DNA from: Aequorivita marisscotiae
GTDB lineage: Bacteria; Bacteroidota; Bacteroidia; Flavobacteriales; Flavobacteriaceae
Assembly (NCBI RefSeq): GCF_029814825.1
Contig: NZ_CP122379.1
Coordinates: 372,001-436,000, forward strand
Length of the DNA: 64,000 nt
Direction of reading: 5' to 3'
Shown: in pieces, positions 24,101 through 32,265 of the stretch
Layout: each line of letters starts with the position of its first letter
Position numbering within the stretch: position 1 is the stretch's first letter
The notes under the pieces: model-generated
The model's input: the letters and a program-made list of their open reading frames with translations, nothing else
Database searches by the model: none
What the model was told of the DNA's origin: nothing
Program-made: the position numbers and the translations under genes

Positions 24101-27097
24101 AGTTCCTACAACGGTGTATTCACATAGACCTGGTTCGGTATCTCTTGTGGCATTTGGAACGCAAGTAATAACCGGCGCTTCGTTGTCTTCAACCGTAATT
24201 ACCGTAGTACAAGTAGCGGTTTGACCGTTGCCGTCGTCAACTGTCCAAACCACAGTCGTTACTCCTTTTGGAAGAACTTCTCCCGCCATAGTAGCCGTGC
24301 CGTTATAGTCGTTAGTAATACTTCCGTCAGGACAGTTATCTGTAAATGTTGCATCAAATTCAGTTCCTACTACTGTGTAGTTACATAAACCTGGATCGGT
24401 ATCTCTTGTGGCATTTGGTACGCACGTAATAACCGGATCTTCGTTGTCTTCAACGGTAATTACCGTAGTACAAGTTGCCGTTTGACCGTTACCATCATCT
24501 ACTGTCCAAATTACAGTCGTTACTCCTTTTGGAAGCACTTCGCCAGCCATAGTAGCTGTGCCGTTATAGTCGTTGGTAATTGTGCTACTCGTACAATTAT
24601 CGGTAAAAGTTGCATCAAATTCAGTTCCTACTACTGTATAACTACATACTCCCGCATCGGTATCTCTTGTGGCGTTTGGTACGCAGGTAATTACTGGTGC
24701 TTCATTATCTTCAATTGTGATAACAGTTTGGCAGAAAACAACCGGATTCGTGCCATCAAACACTGCCCAAACAACTGTTGTGCTTCCTATTGGGAAAACA
24801 GCTCCTGCCAATGAAGTAGATCCGTTGTAATTATTTCCTATGGTACCTCCACAATTATCGTTAAATGTAGCGTCAAACTCGGCACCTACCACGGTATAAT
24901 CACAAACTCCCGGATCGGTATCTCTAGTTTGATTTGGTACACAAGTAATTACTGGCGATTGATTATCAACCACTGTAATATCGGTAGAACAAGTAGCAGT
25001 TTGACCGTTACCGTCATTGGCTGTCCAAACCACCGTAGTTGTACCACTCGGGAATATTTCGCCCGCTAGGGTTGCCGTTCCGTTATAATCATTTGTAATG
25101 GTTCCGCCAGTACAATTATCTGTAAAAGTGGCGTCAAACTCTGTTCCTACAACAGTATAACTACATACGCCAGGATCGGTATTTCTTGAGTCGTTTGCAA
25201 CACAAGTGATTACAGGAGCTTCGTTGTCTTCAACGGTGACAATAGTTGTACAAGTAGAAACATTTCCATTTACATCTGTTACAGTCAAAGTAACATTGTT
25301 TGGACCTATATCAGCGCAAGTGAACATGTTTGGCGAAACAGAGAGTGAAGAAATTCCACAGGCATCTGTTGAGCCACCATCAACATCGGCCCCCGTAATT
25401 GTTACATTTCCGGTAGCGTCTAGTTGCGCAATAAAAGGCTGACATACAGCTGTAGGTGAAACATTATCTTCAACTATTACTGTAGAAGTACAAGTTGAAC
25501 TGTTGCCATTTACATCGGTTACCGTTAGGGTTACCGTATTTGGACCAACATCTGCACATGTAAAATTATTAGGACTCACCGACATACTGGCAATTCCACA
25601 ATTATCTGTGCTTCCACCATCAATTGTCGCAGGATCTAATATTGCTTGACCATTTACATCCAACTGTATTACAGTAGGTGCAGTTGCAGTCCAAACATAG
25701 TTTATTTTGCTAAGATCGGTGTGATCCCTTACATAAGCAGATACCGCAGAATCATAGCCACCTGGATTATTATAGCCAGGAGCTCCAGTATCTAAACTAT
25801 AATCTTCGGCATTGATTACAAAACCAGTTCCCCAGCTATCAGTCCAACCAGTGTTGGTAATGGTGCTAGGATCGGTAGTATTTGGATCAACAGAGATTGC
25901 ATAATCTGATGCATTTCCTCCAAAAATTAAAGCAGCTGCTTCTTGAGGGCTATAAACGGAAGGATTAGTATTCCAGGTAGGTCCATCACTAACTCTATAA
26001 GATCCTACGAATATAGGCGCAGATCCAAGACATACGGCAGTCGGCGCTTCGTTGTCTTCAACGGTTACATCAAAACTACAAGTTTCGGTATTTCCATCGC
26101 TATCAGTTACTTCAAAAGTATTAGTTGTTGTACCAACTGGAAACCGAGATCCAGAAGGAAGCCCTGCCGTTTGGGTAGGCGTTAACGGCCCGTCTTCGGC
26201 ATCATTGGCGGTTACCGTATAAGTTACTATTGCACCACATTCATTCGCATCATTATCAACAGTAATATCTCCAGGGCAGGAAATAGTGGGTGGTGTATTT
26301 GGTTTTACCAAAAACTCAACTTCATTTTCAATAAGATCTAAATATGAATTAAGGTCCATATCTCGCGCCGCAAATCCATGAAATATACTATTGCCTCCAT
26401 TCCCCAAAACTATTGCTGCTTCATTTGTTGTTGGAGAAGACACAAAACCACCGAGAGCAGTAGCTCCTGCAGCTGGCTCTAAGCGATCACCGTTATCACC
26501 ACCGCCATAATCGCCAATTGTGGCTAAGCCACTTACAGTATTAGGATTATTAAAAATAGGATGTGCAGCATCCCATACTGAAACCGAAATTGGGGTATTA
26601 AATGAAATTGTATTACTTACTTCTACTATCGATTGTACGGCAGGGTCATTATTTAAATTCCAATAAGACATTATTAACTTTCCCCCACTTGCAAGATAAT
26701 TGGATAGAGCCGTTACTTCATTTGGTGAAAGATTACTTGCTTGTATTTGCAGAATTACAAGATCCCAAGGTTGAGAAGGAAGTAAAACATCCAAATTTCC
26801 AGCACCGTTATCTTCAGTAACAGTAAATCCTATACTCGTTAATAAAGGACTGAGTTCAACACCAGATCCAAACTGCATATAATCTAGCACAATCGATCCT
26901 GGAGGAACAAGGGCCGATGTAGTACCAATTGAAGAATCTTGACGCATCTGCAAAAGAGATTCTTGAACTGTAGTTTGAAAATTTAAAGGAAGATTGACAT
27001 TTGTCGGTCTACTCTCAGAGTTAGATATCGTTTGTGCCGTTACGACACCTGCAATACACAAAAGCATCACAGAAAGAACCAAGGTAATTTTTCTCAT
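21119..27097 (-). CDS. Giant T9SS-secreted protein with GATase-like domain and HYR-type repeats
   Basis: 1992 residues. A signal peptide (1-21) is followed by a domain at about 48-265 with alternating strands and helices (DLVILQIQASNLSPNEV, GGKLIMSYWN, HGFAARDMDLNSYLDLI) that looks like a ThuA/class-I-amidotransferase-like fold. A first HYR domain (about 270-352), a unique insert (about 353-470) and further Ig-like units come next. Ten 87-residue repeats (about 624-1495) start PVITCVPN.TRDTDPG and end TTVITVEDNE; the last eight are nearly identical. More HYR/Cys-rich units (LDATGTVTI...DVDGGSTDACGI) and a T9SS type A sorting domain (VKMYPVPTNNILNIS... to ITMRLIKE) end it. It is a probable cell-surface adhesin or matrix protein exported by T9SS. 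Paired Cys in each unit suggest disulphides. It has its own terminator. Confidence 0.93.
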   Translation of the reverse strand: MRKITLVLSVMLLCIAGVVTAQTISNSESRPTNVNLPLNFQTTVQESLLQMRQDSSIGTTSALVPPGSIVLDYMQFGSGVELSPLLTSIGFTVTEDNGAGNLDVLLPSQPWDLVILQIQASNLSPNEVTALSNYLASGGKLIMSYWNLNNDPAVQSIVEVSNTISFNTPISVSVWDAAHPIFNNPNTVSGLATIGDYGGGDNGDRLEPAAGATALGGFVSSPTTNEAAIVLGNGGNSIFHGFAARDMDLNSYLDLIENEVEFLVKPNTPPTISCPGDITVDNDANECGAIVTYTVTANDAEDGPLTPTQTAGLPSGSRFPVGTTTNTFEVTDSDGNTETCSFDVTVEDNEAPTAVCLGSAPIFVGSYRVSDGPTWNTNPSVYSPQEAAALIFGGNASDYAISVDPNTTDPSTITNTGWTDSWGTGFVINAEDYSLDTGAPGYNNPGGYDSAVSAYVRDHTDLSKINYVWTATAPTVIQLDVNGQAILDPATIDGGSTDNCGIASMSVSPNNFTCADVGPNTVTLTVTDVNGNSSTCTSTVIVEDNVSPTAVCQPFIAQLDATGNVTITGADVDGGSTDACGISSLSVSPNMFTCADIGPNNVTLTVTDVNGNVSTCTTIVTVEDNEAPVITCVANDSRNTDPGVCSYTVVGTEFDATFTDNCTGGTITNDYNGTATLAGEIFPSGTTTVVWTANDGNGQTATCSTDITVVDNQSPVITCVPNQTRDTDPGVCDYTVVGAEFDATFNDNCGGTIGNNYNGSTSLAGAVFPIGSTTVVWAVFDGTNPVVFCQTVITIEDNEAPVITCVPNATRDTDAGVCSYTVVGTEFDATFTDNCTSSTITNDYNGTATMAGEVLPKGVTTVIWTVDDGNGQTATCTTVITVEDNEDPVITCVPNATRDTDPGLCNYTVVGTEFDATFTDNCPDGSITNDYNGTATMAGEVLPKGVTTVVWTVDDGNGQTATCTTVITVEDNEAPVITCVPNATRDTEPGLCEYTVVGTEFDATFTDNCPDGSITNDYNGTATMAGEVLPKGVTTVIWTVDDGNGQTATCTTVITVEDNEDPVITCVPNATRDTDPGLCEYTVVGTEFDATFTDNCPDGSITNDYNGTATMAGEVLPKGVTTVVWTVDDGNGQTVTCTTVITVEDNEAPVITCAPNATRDTDPGLCEYTVVGTEFDATFTDNCPDGSITNDYNGTATMAGEVLPKGVTTVVWTVDDGNGQTATCTTVITVEDNEDPVITCVPNATRDTDPGVCNYTVVGTEFDATFTDNCPDGSITNDYNGTATMAGAVLPKGVTTVIWTVDDGNGQTATCTTVITVEDNEDPVITCVPNATRDTDPGLCNYTIVGTEFDATFTDNCPDGSITNDYNGTATMAGEVLPKGVTTVIWTVNDGNGQTATCTTVITVEDNEDPVITCVPNASRDTEPGLCEYTVIGTEFDATFTDNCPDGSITNDYNGTTTMAGEVLPKGVTTVVWTVDDGNGQTVTCTTVITIEDNEVPTIICPADITTNTDAGDCFATVIFVTPVAFDNCGIASVVQTMGDPSGSSFPVGVNTIEFTATDVNGNTSTCSFTITVTDNEAPVAVCQNITIQLDAAGNATITAADVDGGSTDQCGIGSLSIDVDTFDCSDVGDNNVILTVTDVNGNTSTCTAIVTVEDVTAPMVVCQDITVVLDATGTVTIAGIDVDGGSTDACGIASYDLDMDTFDCSNVGDNIVTLTVTDVNGNTSTCTATVTVEDNTSPVLVCQDFTLELGADGTAILDPSDVIASNDDACGIFTSAVDITDFDCSDIGAPVTVQVFTIDVNGNLASCTAEVTVVDNLAPVITCPVDQTVDPGPGNIFYILPDYFATGEATAIDNCTDPVTNTTQSPVAGTPLPDGVHTITFTATDAYGNTSTCEFELTVESVLGAEDNHQNLGSVKMYPVPTNNILNISNPQSLELERLEIYDLRGRLVQSADLRGMGNVKTINVDQLAAASYYVKIKGANGEITMRLIKE
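22612..24704. repeat. Tandem array of eight near-identical 261-bp units inside the giant T9SS gene
   Basis: Landmark text such as tactccttttggaag recurs every 261 bases (for example near 22695, 22956 and 23217), equal to 87 codons, so copy number can change without breaking the frame. Two more diverged units extend the array to about 25226. Confidence 0.9.
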
Positions 27098-27427
27098 AGA
27101 TTTGGGGTTAGTTATAAATATGCGAAGTTATAACATTTTGTTAATATAATTTTAGCTAAAAACTCGTAACAACACCTAACTCGCTATAAAACACAACCAA
27201 ATAATTAATTTACAAATTTTTAACTCATGCAAAAAAATAAAAATAAATTCAAATAAGACGATTATTGACTAAAATTATAGATTAAAAGCATTCTTACGTG
27301 TTAGGTATTGAATGATATTTTACCTATTTTTTAAAGAACTTCGGATGAAAAAAATCAGACTTTTAAAACGAAGTAGGATTAATTCCATATAACGGGAATA
27401 ATTCCAATTATTTCAAATAGATTTCCC
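27098..27427. other. Divergent intergenic region between the giant T9SS gene and the exonuclease/GIY-YIG gene
   Basis: About 330 very AT-rich bases with no coding frame. It must hold the promoters of both flanking genes; only the rightward -7 box (27428-27435) is clear to me. Confidence 0.5.
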
Positions 27428-27435
27428 TACATTTG
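27428..27435 (+). promoter_or_regulatory. Probable -7 box of the exonuclease/GIY-YIG gene
   Basis: TACATTTG matches TAnnTTTG exactly and ends 17 bases before the ATG at 27453, giving a leader of about 12 bases. Confidence 0.45.
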
Positions 27436-27452
27436 TTGATCGATTAAAAAAC

Positions 27453-28931
27453 ATGCAATCACAACTTTTCGCAATTATAGATGTAGAAACTACCGGCGGT
27501 GGCATTGCAGGCAATCGCATTACCGAAATATGCATCGCACTTTTAAAGAATGGTGAAGTTGTAGATAAATATTCAACATTAGTAAACCCCGAGCGCGATA
27601 TTCCGCAGTACATTACAGCACTCACCGGAATTGATAATGACATGGTATCCGACGCCCCACGCTTTTTTGAAGTTGCCGAAAAAATTGAAGAATTTACAAA
27701 AGACGCAATTTTTGTAGCGCATAACGTAAGTTTCGATTACAACGTAATTCGCGGCGAATTTAGGCTTATAGGTCAGCATTACAACCGAAAAAAGCTATGC
27801 ACTGTTCGGCTTTCACGAAAATTAATACCGGGTATGCTTTCCTATAGTTTAGGGAGGCTATGTAACACTATAAATATTCCGCATCTTAATCGGCACCGTG
27901 CTGAAGGCGATGTAGATGCTACAGTTATTCTCTTCCAAAGGCTACTTTCTTTAGATAAAGATTTCAGCACAATTAGTTCATTTTTAAATCCGCGCTCAAA
28001 GCAAGCCACCCTTCCGCCACATTTGCCCGCCGAACAAATAGACGAGCTCCCGGAAGAGGCCGGAATTTATCTTTTTAAAAACCAAAAGCACCAAGTGATT
28101 TATGCTGGAAAGGCGAAAAATATTAAGAAACGCGTTCTCTCCCACTTTTACGATAAAAAAACCAAGGAGTATCAATTAGGGCAGGAAACACATTTTATTG
28201 ACTTTGAACGTACTGGCAATGAATTGTTGGCCCTTTTGGTGGAGTCTGAACATATTCGAAACTACTATCCAAAATTTAATCGCGCCCAAAAATGGCCTGC
28301 CACAACGTATCAAATAATAAGTTACGAAAATCAACGTGGCATTACGCAGCTTGCATTAGGTAAAACTAAAGCGCATCGCGATTCGGTTAGTACGTTTTAC
28401 AATCGCGCCGAAGCTACCGAAAAGCTGGAGGAAATATGCGAAACATTTAAACTGTGCCCACGGTTTTGCAGTTTGCAAAGTAGTACCGAAAAATGTTCGC
28501 ACTATCGCATAAAAAACTGTGAAGGTATTTGTGAAGGCTCCGAAAATGTGGCAGATTACAATTTAAAGGTGCAAGCGGCTATAAAGTCTTTAGACGAAAA
28601 CCAACCTACTTTCGCTATTCAAGGAAAAGGCAGAAATCAAGACGAAATTGCTTTTGCTTTAGTTACTGAAGGGCAGTATAAAGGATTTGGGTTTTTTAGC
28701 AGAAGTGAAGCTATTTGCAATATTGAAGACTACGAACCTTTTTTAAAATTGCAACAAGCTAGTTATCACACGCACGCAATTATTAGAAGTTATCTTAAAA
28801 AAAATGGCGATCGCAATGTGGTTTATTTTGAAAAGCCCAAAAAACTTACAAATCACCGCCTAAAGAAATTATCAACGTATAAAGAAACCACAGAAACCGA
28901 AAATATTTTCAGCCATTGGAATTTGGGATAA
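27453..28931 (+). CDS. DEDDh exonuclease fused to a UvrC-like GIY-YIG nuclease
   Basis: 492 residues. Residues 1-170 are a DnaQ-type 3'-5' exonuclease: Asp10 and Glu12 in FAIIDVETTGG, Asp95 in HNVSFDYNVI, His148 and Asp153 in HRAEGDVDAT. Residues about 198-282 are a GIY-YIG domain (GIY 204-206, YAG 217-219, the Arg of NIKKRVLSHF, Glu266 in LLVESEHI). The C-terminal part has the Cys-containing pattern CPRFCSLQSSTEKCSHY...NCEGIC seen in UvrC/Cho-type proteins. The combination is known in Bacteroidota and Actinobacteria as a DNA polymerase III epsilon/UvrC-like fusion and is likely to act in DNA repair as an incision plus trimming enzyme. It has its own promoter and converges with the HAD gene. 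Confidence 0.9.
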   Translation: MQSQLFAIIDVETTGGGIAGNRITEICIALLKNGEVVDKYSTLVNPERDIPQYITALTGIDNDMVSDAPRFFEVAEKIEEFTKDAIFVAHNVSFDYNVIRGEFRLIGQHYNRKKLCTVRLSRKLIPGMLSYSLGRLCNTINIPHLNRHRAEGDVDATVILFQRLLSLDKDFSTISSFLNPRSKQATLPPHLPAEQIDELPEEAGIYLFKNQKHQVIYAGKAKNIKKRVLSHFYDKKTKEYQLGQETHFIDFERTGNELLALLVESEHIRNYYPKFNRAQKWPATTYQIISYENQRGITQLALGKTKAHRDSVSTFYNRAEATEKLEEICETFKLCPRFCSLQSSTEKCSHYRIKNCEGICEGSENVADYNLKVQAAIKSLDENQPTFAIQGKGRNQDEIAFALVTEGQYKGFGFFSRSEAICNIEDYEPFLKLQQASYHTHAIIRSYLKKNGDRNVVYFEKPKKLTNHRLKKLSTYKETTETENIFSHWNLG

Positions 28932-29007
28932 ACATTGCTTTCTAGCCTTTCCTTTTGAAAGAGATAGGTAGTTTTTCGTTCTACAAATTAGAATTCATAA
29001 AACTATT

Positions 29008-29655
29008 TTAGGGTAGATTGGCAAATAATATTTCGTCAAAACTTGTAATTACCCTATCTGCTTTACTGTAATCCTGATTTGCGGAGTGCGGACTTTTAAA
29101 ACCCACGCAATAAATATTGGCGGCTTTTGCAGCGGCTATTCCGTTTGTAGAATCTTCAATAACCATGCAATTCTCTCTACGCTCGTTAGCGAGTTCGGCA
29201 GCTTTTATAAAAATTTCTGGATGCGGTTTTGAAGCTTTTAAATCGGCACCGCTAATTTTGGCTTTAAAGTATTTATTCAAGTCGAACCTATCAAAAATTC
29301 GGTTTATGTTAGGCATAGAAGCCGAAGATGCCAAAACCAACGTTAGCCCGTTATTGTAATAATCTTTAATTAAATTATGCACTCCGTCTAAAAGTGCTAA
29401 TTCACTATCATTTTCAAACAAATATTTAAAGTGTTTTCTTTTTAAGGCAACTAAGTTTTCTGGAGCATCAGAAAGGTTAAAGTGATTACAAAGTGTTCTG
29501 CAAATAGGCAGAGTTGCCTGTCCGGTAAACGAATCGTACAAAGTTTCGGAAACTTCAATATTTACATCTTCAAACATTTTAAAGTATGCTTTTCGGTGCA
29601 AGGGTTCGGTATCTACAATTACCCCATCCATATCAAAAAGTACTGCTTTTAGCAT
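29008..29655 (-). CDS. HAD-superfamily phosphatase/phosphoglucomutase-like (subfamily IA)
   Basis: 215 residues. The nucleophile motif FDMDGVIVDTEPLH (Asp8, Asp10) is followed by a helical cap, ASSASMPNINRIFDRF (motif II Ser), the Lys of KASKPHPEIF (motif III) and MVIEDSTNGIAAAKAA (motif IV). The layout matches beta-phosphoglucomutase/sugar-phosphatase-like HADs. The substrate is probably a small phosphorylated metabolite in the cytosol; it cannot be narrowed by sequence alone. It lies 73 bases downstream of the LLM/OYE pair on the same strand and may be read through from it. Confidence 0.85.
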   Translation of the reverse strand: MLKAVLFDMDGVIVDTEPLHRKAYFKMFEDVNIEVSETLYDSFTGQATLPICRTLCNHFNLSDAPENLVALKRKHFKYLFENDSELALLDGVHNLIKDYYNNGLTLVLASSASMPNINRIFDRFDLNKYFKAKISGADLKASKPHPEIFIKAAELANERRENCMVIEDSTNGIAAAKAANIYCVGFKSPHSANQDYSKADRVITSFDEILFANLP

Positions 29656-29728
29656 TTTTTATAATTTTTGTTGGCAAAGAAAACAAAACTTTTTTAGAGT
29701 ATCCCTTCAAAAGCAATTTGACTTCTTT

Positions 29729-30748
29729 TTAAATTGAAATATCATGTTTAAGTTGCGCTAATAACTCAAAAGAATTCAATCGCGCTTTTTGATCGTATAT
29801 ATGGGCAACCGTAATTAGTTCGTCAATATGAGTTTCCGAAATAAAATTGACTAATTTCTCCTGAACCGTTTCTGGGCTTCCCACAAATGTATATTGCATC
29901 ATTTTCAAAATTTGTGCTTCCTCAATCGGACTCCAGCGTCCGTTCATACTTTCCACCGGCGGCGGAAGCGGTGCACGGGTATTTCTGATAATATTTAGCA
30001 TAAACAGCTTCATACTCGTAGCCAAATATTCGGCTTCCGCATCGGTTGTTGCCACGACAACATTAACGCAGGCCATAGTATACGGCTTATTTAATTGCTT
30101 GGAAGCTTCAAAATTGCTGTAGTATAAACCCAGCGCATCGTGTAAATGTGTTGGTGCAAAATGACTGGCAAACGCATAGGGCAAACCCAGCGCTCCAGCC
30201 AATTGTGCACTGTATGTACTTGAACCCAAAAGGTAAAGCGGTACTTCCAAACCTTCGCCCGGAATGGCCCGAACCAAACTATTTTTATTGGTTGCTGAAA
30301 ATAACCTTTGCAATTCCTGCACGTCATTCGGAAAATCGTTTACCGTTTCTGTGCGTTCGCGTCTAAGTGCTCGCGCTGTAATCTGATCTGTACCCGGCGC
30401 ACGCCCCAAACCCAAATCAATTCTTTCTGGGTAAAGTGTAGCGAGGGTTCCAAATTGTTCTGCAACAATAAGGGGCGCGTGGTTTGGCAACATTACGCCA
30501 CCAGAACCAACCCGAATGGTTTTAGTGTTTCCGGCTACATACCCAATAAGCACAGGCGTGGCCGAACTCACAAGACTTTCTGCATTGTGGTGTTCCGAAA
30601 TCCAAAACCGCTTAAACCCTAAATTCTCCGCGTGTTGCGCCAACGCCAAGCTGTTTTCCATAGCTGTTTTATGGCTACTGCCTTCAATTACAGGGACAAG
30701 ATCTAAAACTGAAAAAGGGATTTTTATAGTATGCTTTTCGTTACTCAT
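29729..30748 (-). CDS. LLM-class flavin-dependent oxidoreductase (MsnO8-like)
   Basis: 339 residues with the bacterial-luciferase-like TIM-barrel pattern: [14 protein letters not shown] at the start, [42 protein letters not shown], and [15 protein letters not shown]. This sequence style matches the MsnO8/YhbW group of one-component relatives that use FMN. The reaction is not known for the group. It begins 5 bases after the stop of the Old Yellow Enzyme gene, so both flavoenzymes are co-translated, perhaps acting on related substrates. Confidence 0.9.
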   Translation of the reverse strand: MSNEKHTIKIPFSVLDLVPVIEGSSHKTAMENSLALAQHAENLGFKRFWISEHHNAESLVSSATPVLIGYVAGNTKTIRVGSGGVMLPNHAPLIVAEQFGTLATLYPERIDLGLGRAPGTDQITARALRRERTETVNDFPNDVQELQRLFSATNKNSLVRAIPGEGLEVPLYLLGSSTYSAQLAGALGLPYAFASHFAPTHLHDALGLYYSNFEASKQLNKPYTMACVNVVVATTDAEAEYLATSMKLFMLNIIRNTRAPLPPPVESMNGRWSPIEEAQILKMMQYTFVGSPETVQEKLVNFISETHIDELITVAHIYDQKARLNSFELLAQLKHDISI

Positions 30749-30753
30749 ATTTT

Positions 30754-31821
30754 TTAAATTTTGGCTCTTTCATATTGTAGTGGCCAATCTACGTCAACAT
30801 TTAACTCTTGGGCAGCGTGCAGTGGCAAATAGGGATCTCTCAAACTTTCGCGCCCAAAGAGAATTAGATCTGCCTTCTCTTTCTTTAAAAGTTGCTCGGC
30901 CTGTTCTGCATTGGTAATTTGGCCAACGGCTCCTGTTAAAATATTCGCTTCTTTTTTAATTTGTGCAGCGAAACCTGCTTGATATCCCGGTTCGCTCGGA
31001 ATGTTTGCTTTGGGAACATTTCCACCCGAAGAAACATCAATTAGATCTACCCCTATTTTCTTTAAGGCCATTGCGAGCTTTACAGAATCATCAACATTCC
31101 AACCGCCCTCTATCCAATCTGTGGCTGAAATGCGAACGAACAGCGGCTTTTTCTCCGGCCATTCGTTTCTTACAATCTCGGTAACCTCCAGTAAAAGTCT
31201 AATTCTGTTTTCAAAACTGCCACCGTATTTATCGGTTCGTTTATTAGCCAAAGGCGAGTAAAACTGATGGAATAGATATCCGTGGGCCGCGTGAATTTCA
31301 ACTATGTCGTAACCCGCAATTTTAGCACGGATGGTTGCGGCTTTATAATCGTTTTTTATTTTGTCAATTCCGCTTGCGTCCAAAGCTAATGGTGCAGGTT
31401 CCGTATCCCTAAAAGGCAAAGCAGAAGCAGAAACCGTTTGCCATCCATTTTTATCAGTAGGCTTAATTTTTTTGGCTCCTTCCTTCGGCAATTCGTGACT
31501 GGCTTTTCTGCCAGCGTGTGCTAATTGAATTCCTATCAATGCGTGCTGCGCGTGAACAAAATCGACAATTTCTTTAGGTTTTCTGATTTGCTCATCGTTC
31601 CATAAGCCCATATCGCCATAACTAATTCTTCCTTCGGGCGAAACAGCAGTTGCCTCTTGAATTATCAATCCAAAACCGCCAACCGCACGACTGCCCAAGT
31701 GCACTAAATGAAAATCGTTTGCATAACCGTCAACGCAGCTATACATACACATAGGCGACACTACCGTTCTATTTTTAAACGTGGTGTCTTTAATTTGTAA
31801 TGGGGAAAAGAGTAGGCTCAT
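30754..31821 (-). CDS. Old Yellow Enzyme family NADPH dehydrogenase (YqjM/NamA-like)
   Basis: 355 residues. The N-terminus [17 protein letters not shown] contains the Cys that tunes FMN in YqjM-type enzymes. The substrate-binding His pair and Tyr are in [16 protein letters not shown], followed by [14 protein letters not shown], and the FMN phosphate site is in GAVGQI...[15 protein letters not shown]. These enzymes reduce activated C=C bonds of enones, nitro compounds and similar electrophiles using NADPH. It is the first gene of a two-gene unit with the LLM oxidoreductase, 5 bases apart, which suggests joint handling of electrophilic or aromatic compounds (inference). Confidence 0.92.
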   Translation of the reverse strand: MSLLFSPLQIKDTTFKNRTVVSPMCMYSCVDGYANDFHLVHLGSRAVGGFGLIIQEATAVSPEGRISYGDMGLWNDEQIRKPKEIVDFVHAQHALIGIQLAHAGRKASHELPKEGAKKIKPTDKNGWQTVSASALPFRDTEPAPLALDASGIDKIKNDYKAATIRAKIAGYDIVEIHAAHGYLFHQFYSPLANKRTDKYGGSFENRIRLLLEVTEIVRNEWPEKKPLFVRISATDWIEGGWNVDDSVKLAMALKKIGVDLIDVSSGGNVPKANIPSEPGYQAGFAAQIKKEANILTGAVGQITNAEQAEQLLKKEKADLILFGRESLRDPYLPLHAAQELNVDVDWPLQYERAKI

Positions 31822-31870
31822 ATTTTGTGTTTATTCTCTATTATTATTTGTTTTATATTGAATTGGCATT

Positions 31871-32197
31871 CTATAAAAACTTTAAAAACCCGAAAGGTTT
31901 TCTACGTTTTATATAATCGAAATGTTGTTCGTGAAAATACGCTTCTCTTTCAAAAGAAATATTACGATACGCTTTTAGCCGGTTTTTATATTGAAACCAA
32001 CGAAATAAGAATTCAATCCCGTACCATACATAAAAAAGCACCAAGAGCAATTCGGCTTGTTGGCGAAGATGAATGCGCTCGTGATTTATAAAAATAGCGT
32101 CATTTTTTAATGAATTGTGTTTTAAAATTACGAACGGCCAAAGAGTTATTCCATTAAAATTTTTTCGAAGAAGTTTTGGTTGCACGAGTAATATCAC
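31871..32197 (-). CDS. Small membrane-associated HExxH-like protein
   Basis: About 108 residues from GTG at 32197; a TTG at 32215 would add six. The sequence has the motif HERIHLRQQAELL (His-Glu-x-x-His) at about 43-47, then a hydrophobic segment (LLVLFYVWYGIEFLFRWF), then ISFEREAYFHEQ with a possible third ligand Glu. This is the skeleton of a gluzincin metalloprotease (M48/M56 style) in miniature. It lacks a full protease domain, so enzymatic activity is uncertain. I recall similar short proteins in many flavobacteria, usually annotated as hypothetical. It lies just past the acnA terminator and 49 bases upstream of the OYE gene on the same strand. Confidence 0.7.
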   Translation of the reverse strand: MILLVQPKLLRKNFNGITLWPFVILKHNSLKNDAIFINHERIHLRQQAELLLVLFYVWYGIEFLFRWFQYKNRLKAYRNISFEREAYFHEQHFDYIKRRKPFGFLKFL

Positions 32198-32217
32198 GTT
32201 TCTATAAAATAGCAAAA

Positions 32218-32254
32218 GTTAGTTCGAGATTCAAATAAAGAATCCCGAGCTAAC
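32218..32254 (-). terminator. Hairpin terminator after acnA
   Basis: Fifteen-base arms (32218-32232 and 32240-32254, two G-U pairs) with a seven-base A/T loop. It lies 11 bases past the aconitase stop. The T run after it is weak (cttttgctatttt), so some read-through into the next gene is possible. Confidence 0.6.
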
Positions 32255-32265
32255 CAATTAGTAGT

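Noticed and set aside
22612..24704. CRISPR-like array
   Set aside because: The repeats are 261 bases long without spacers and are in frame inside a coding gene, so they are protein domain repeats.
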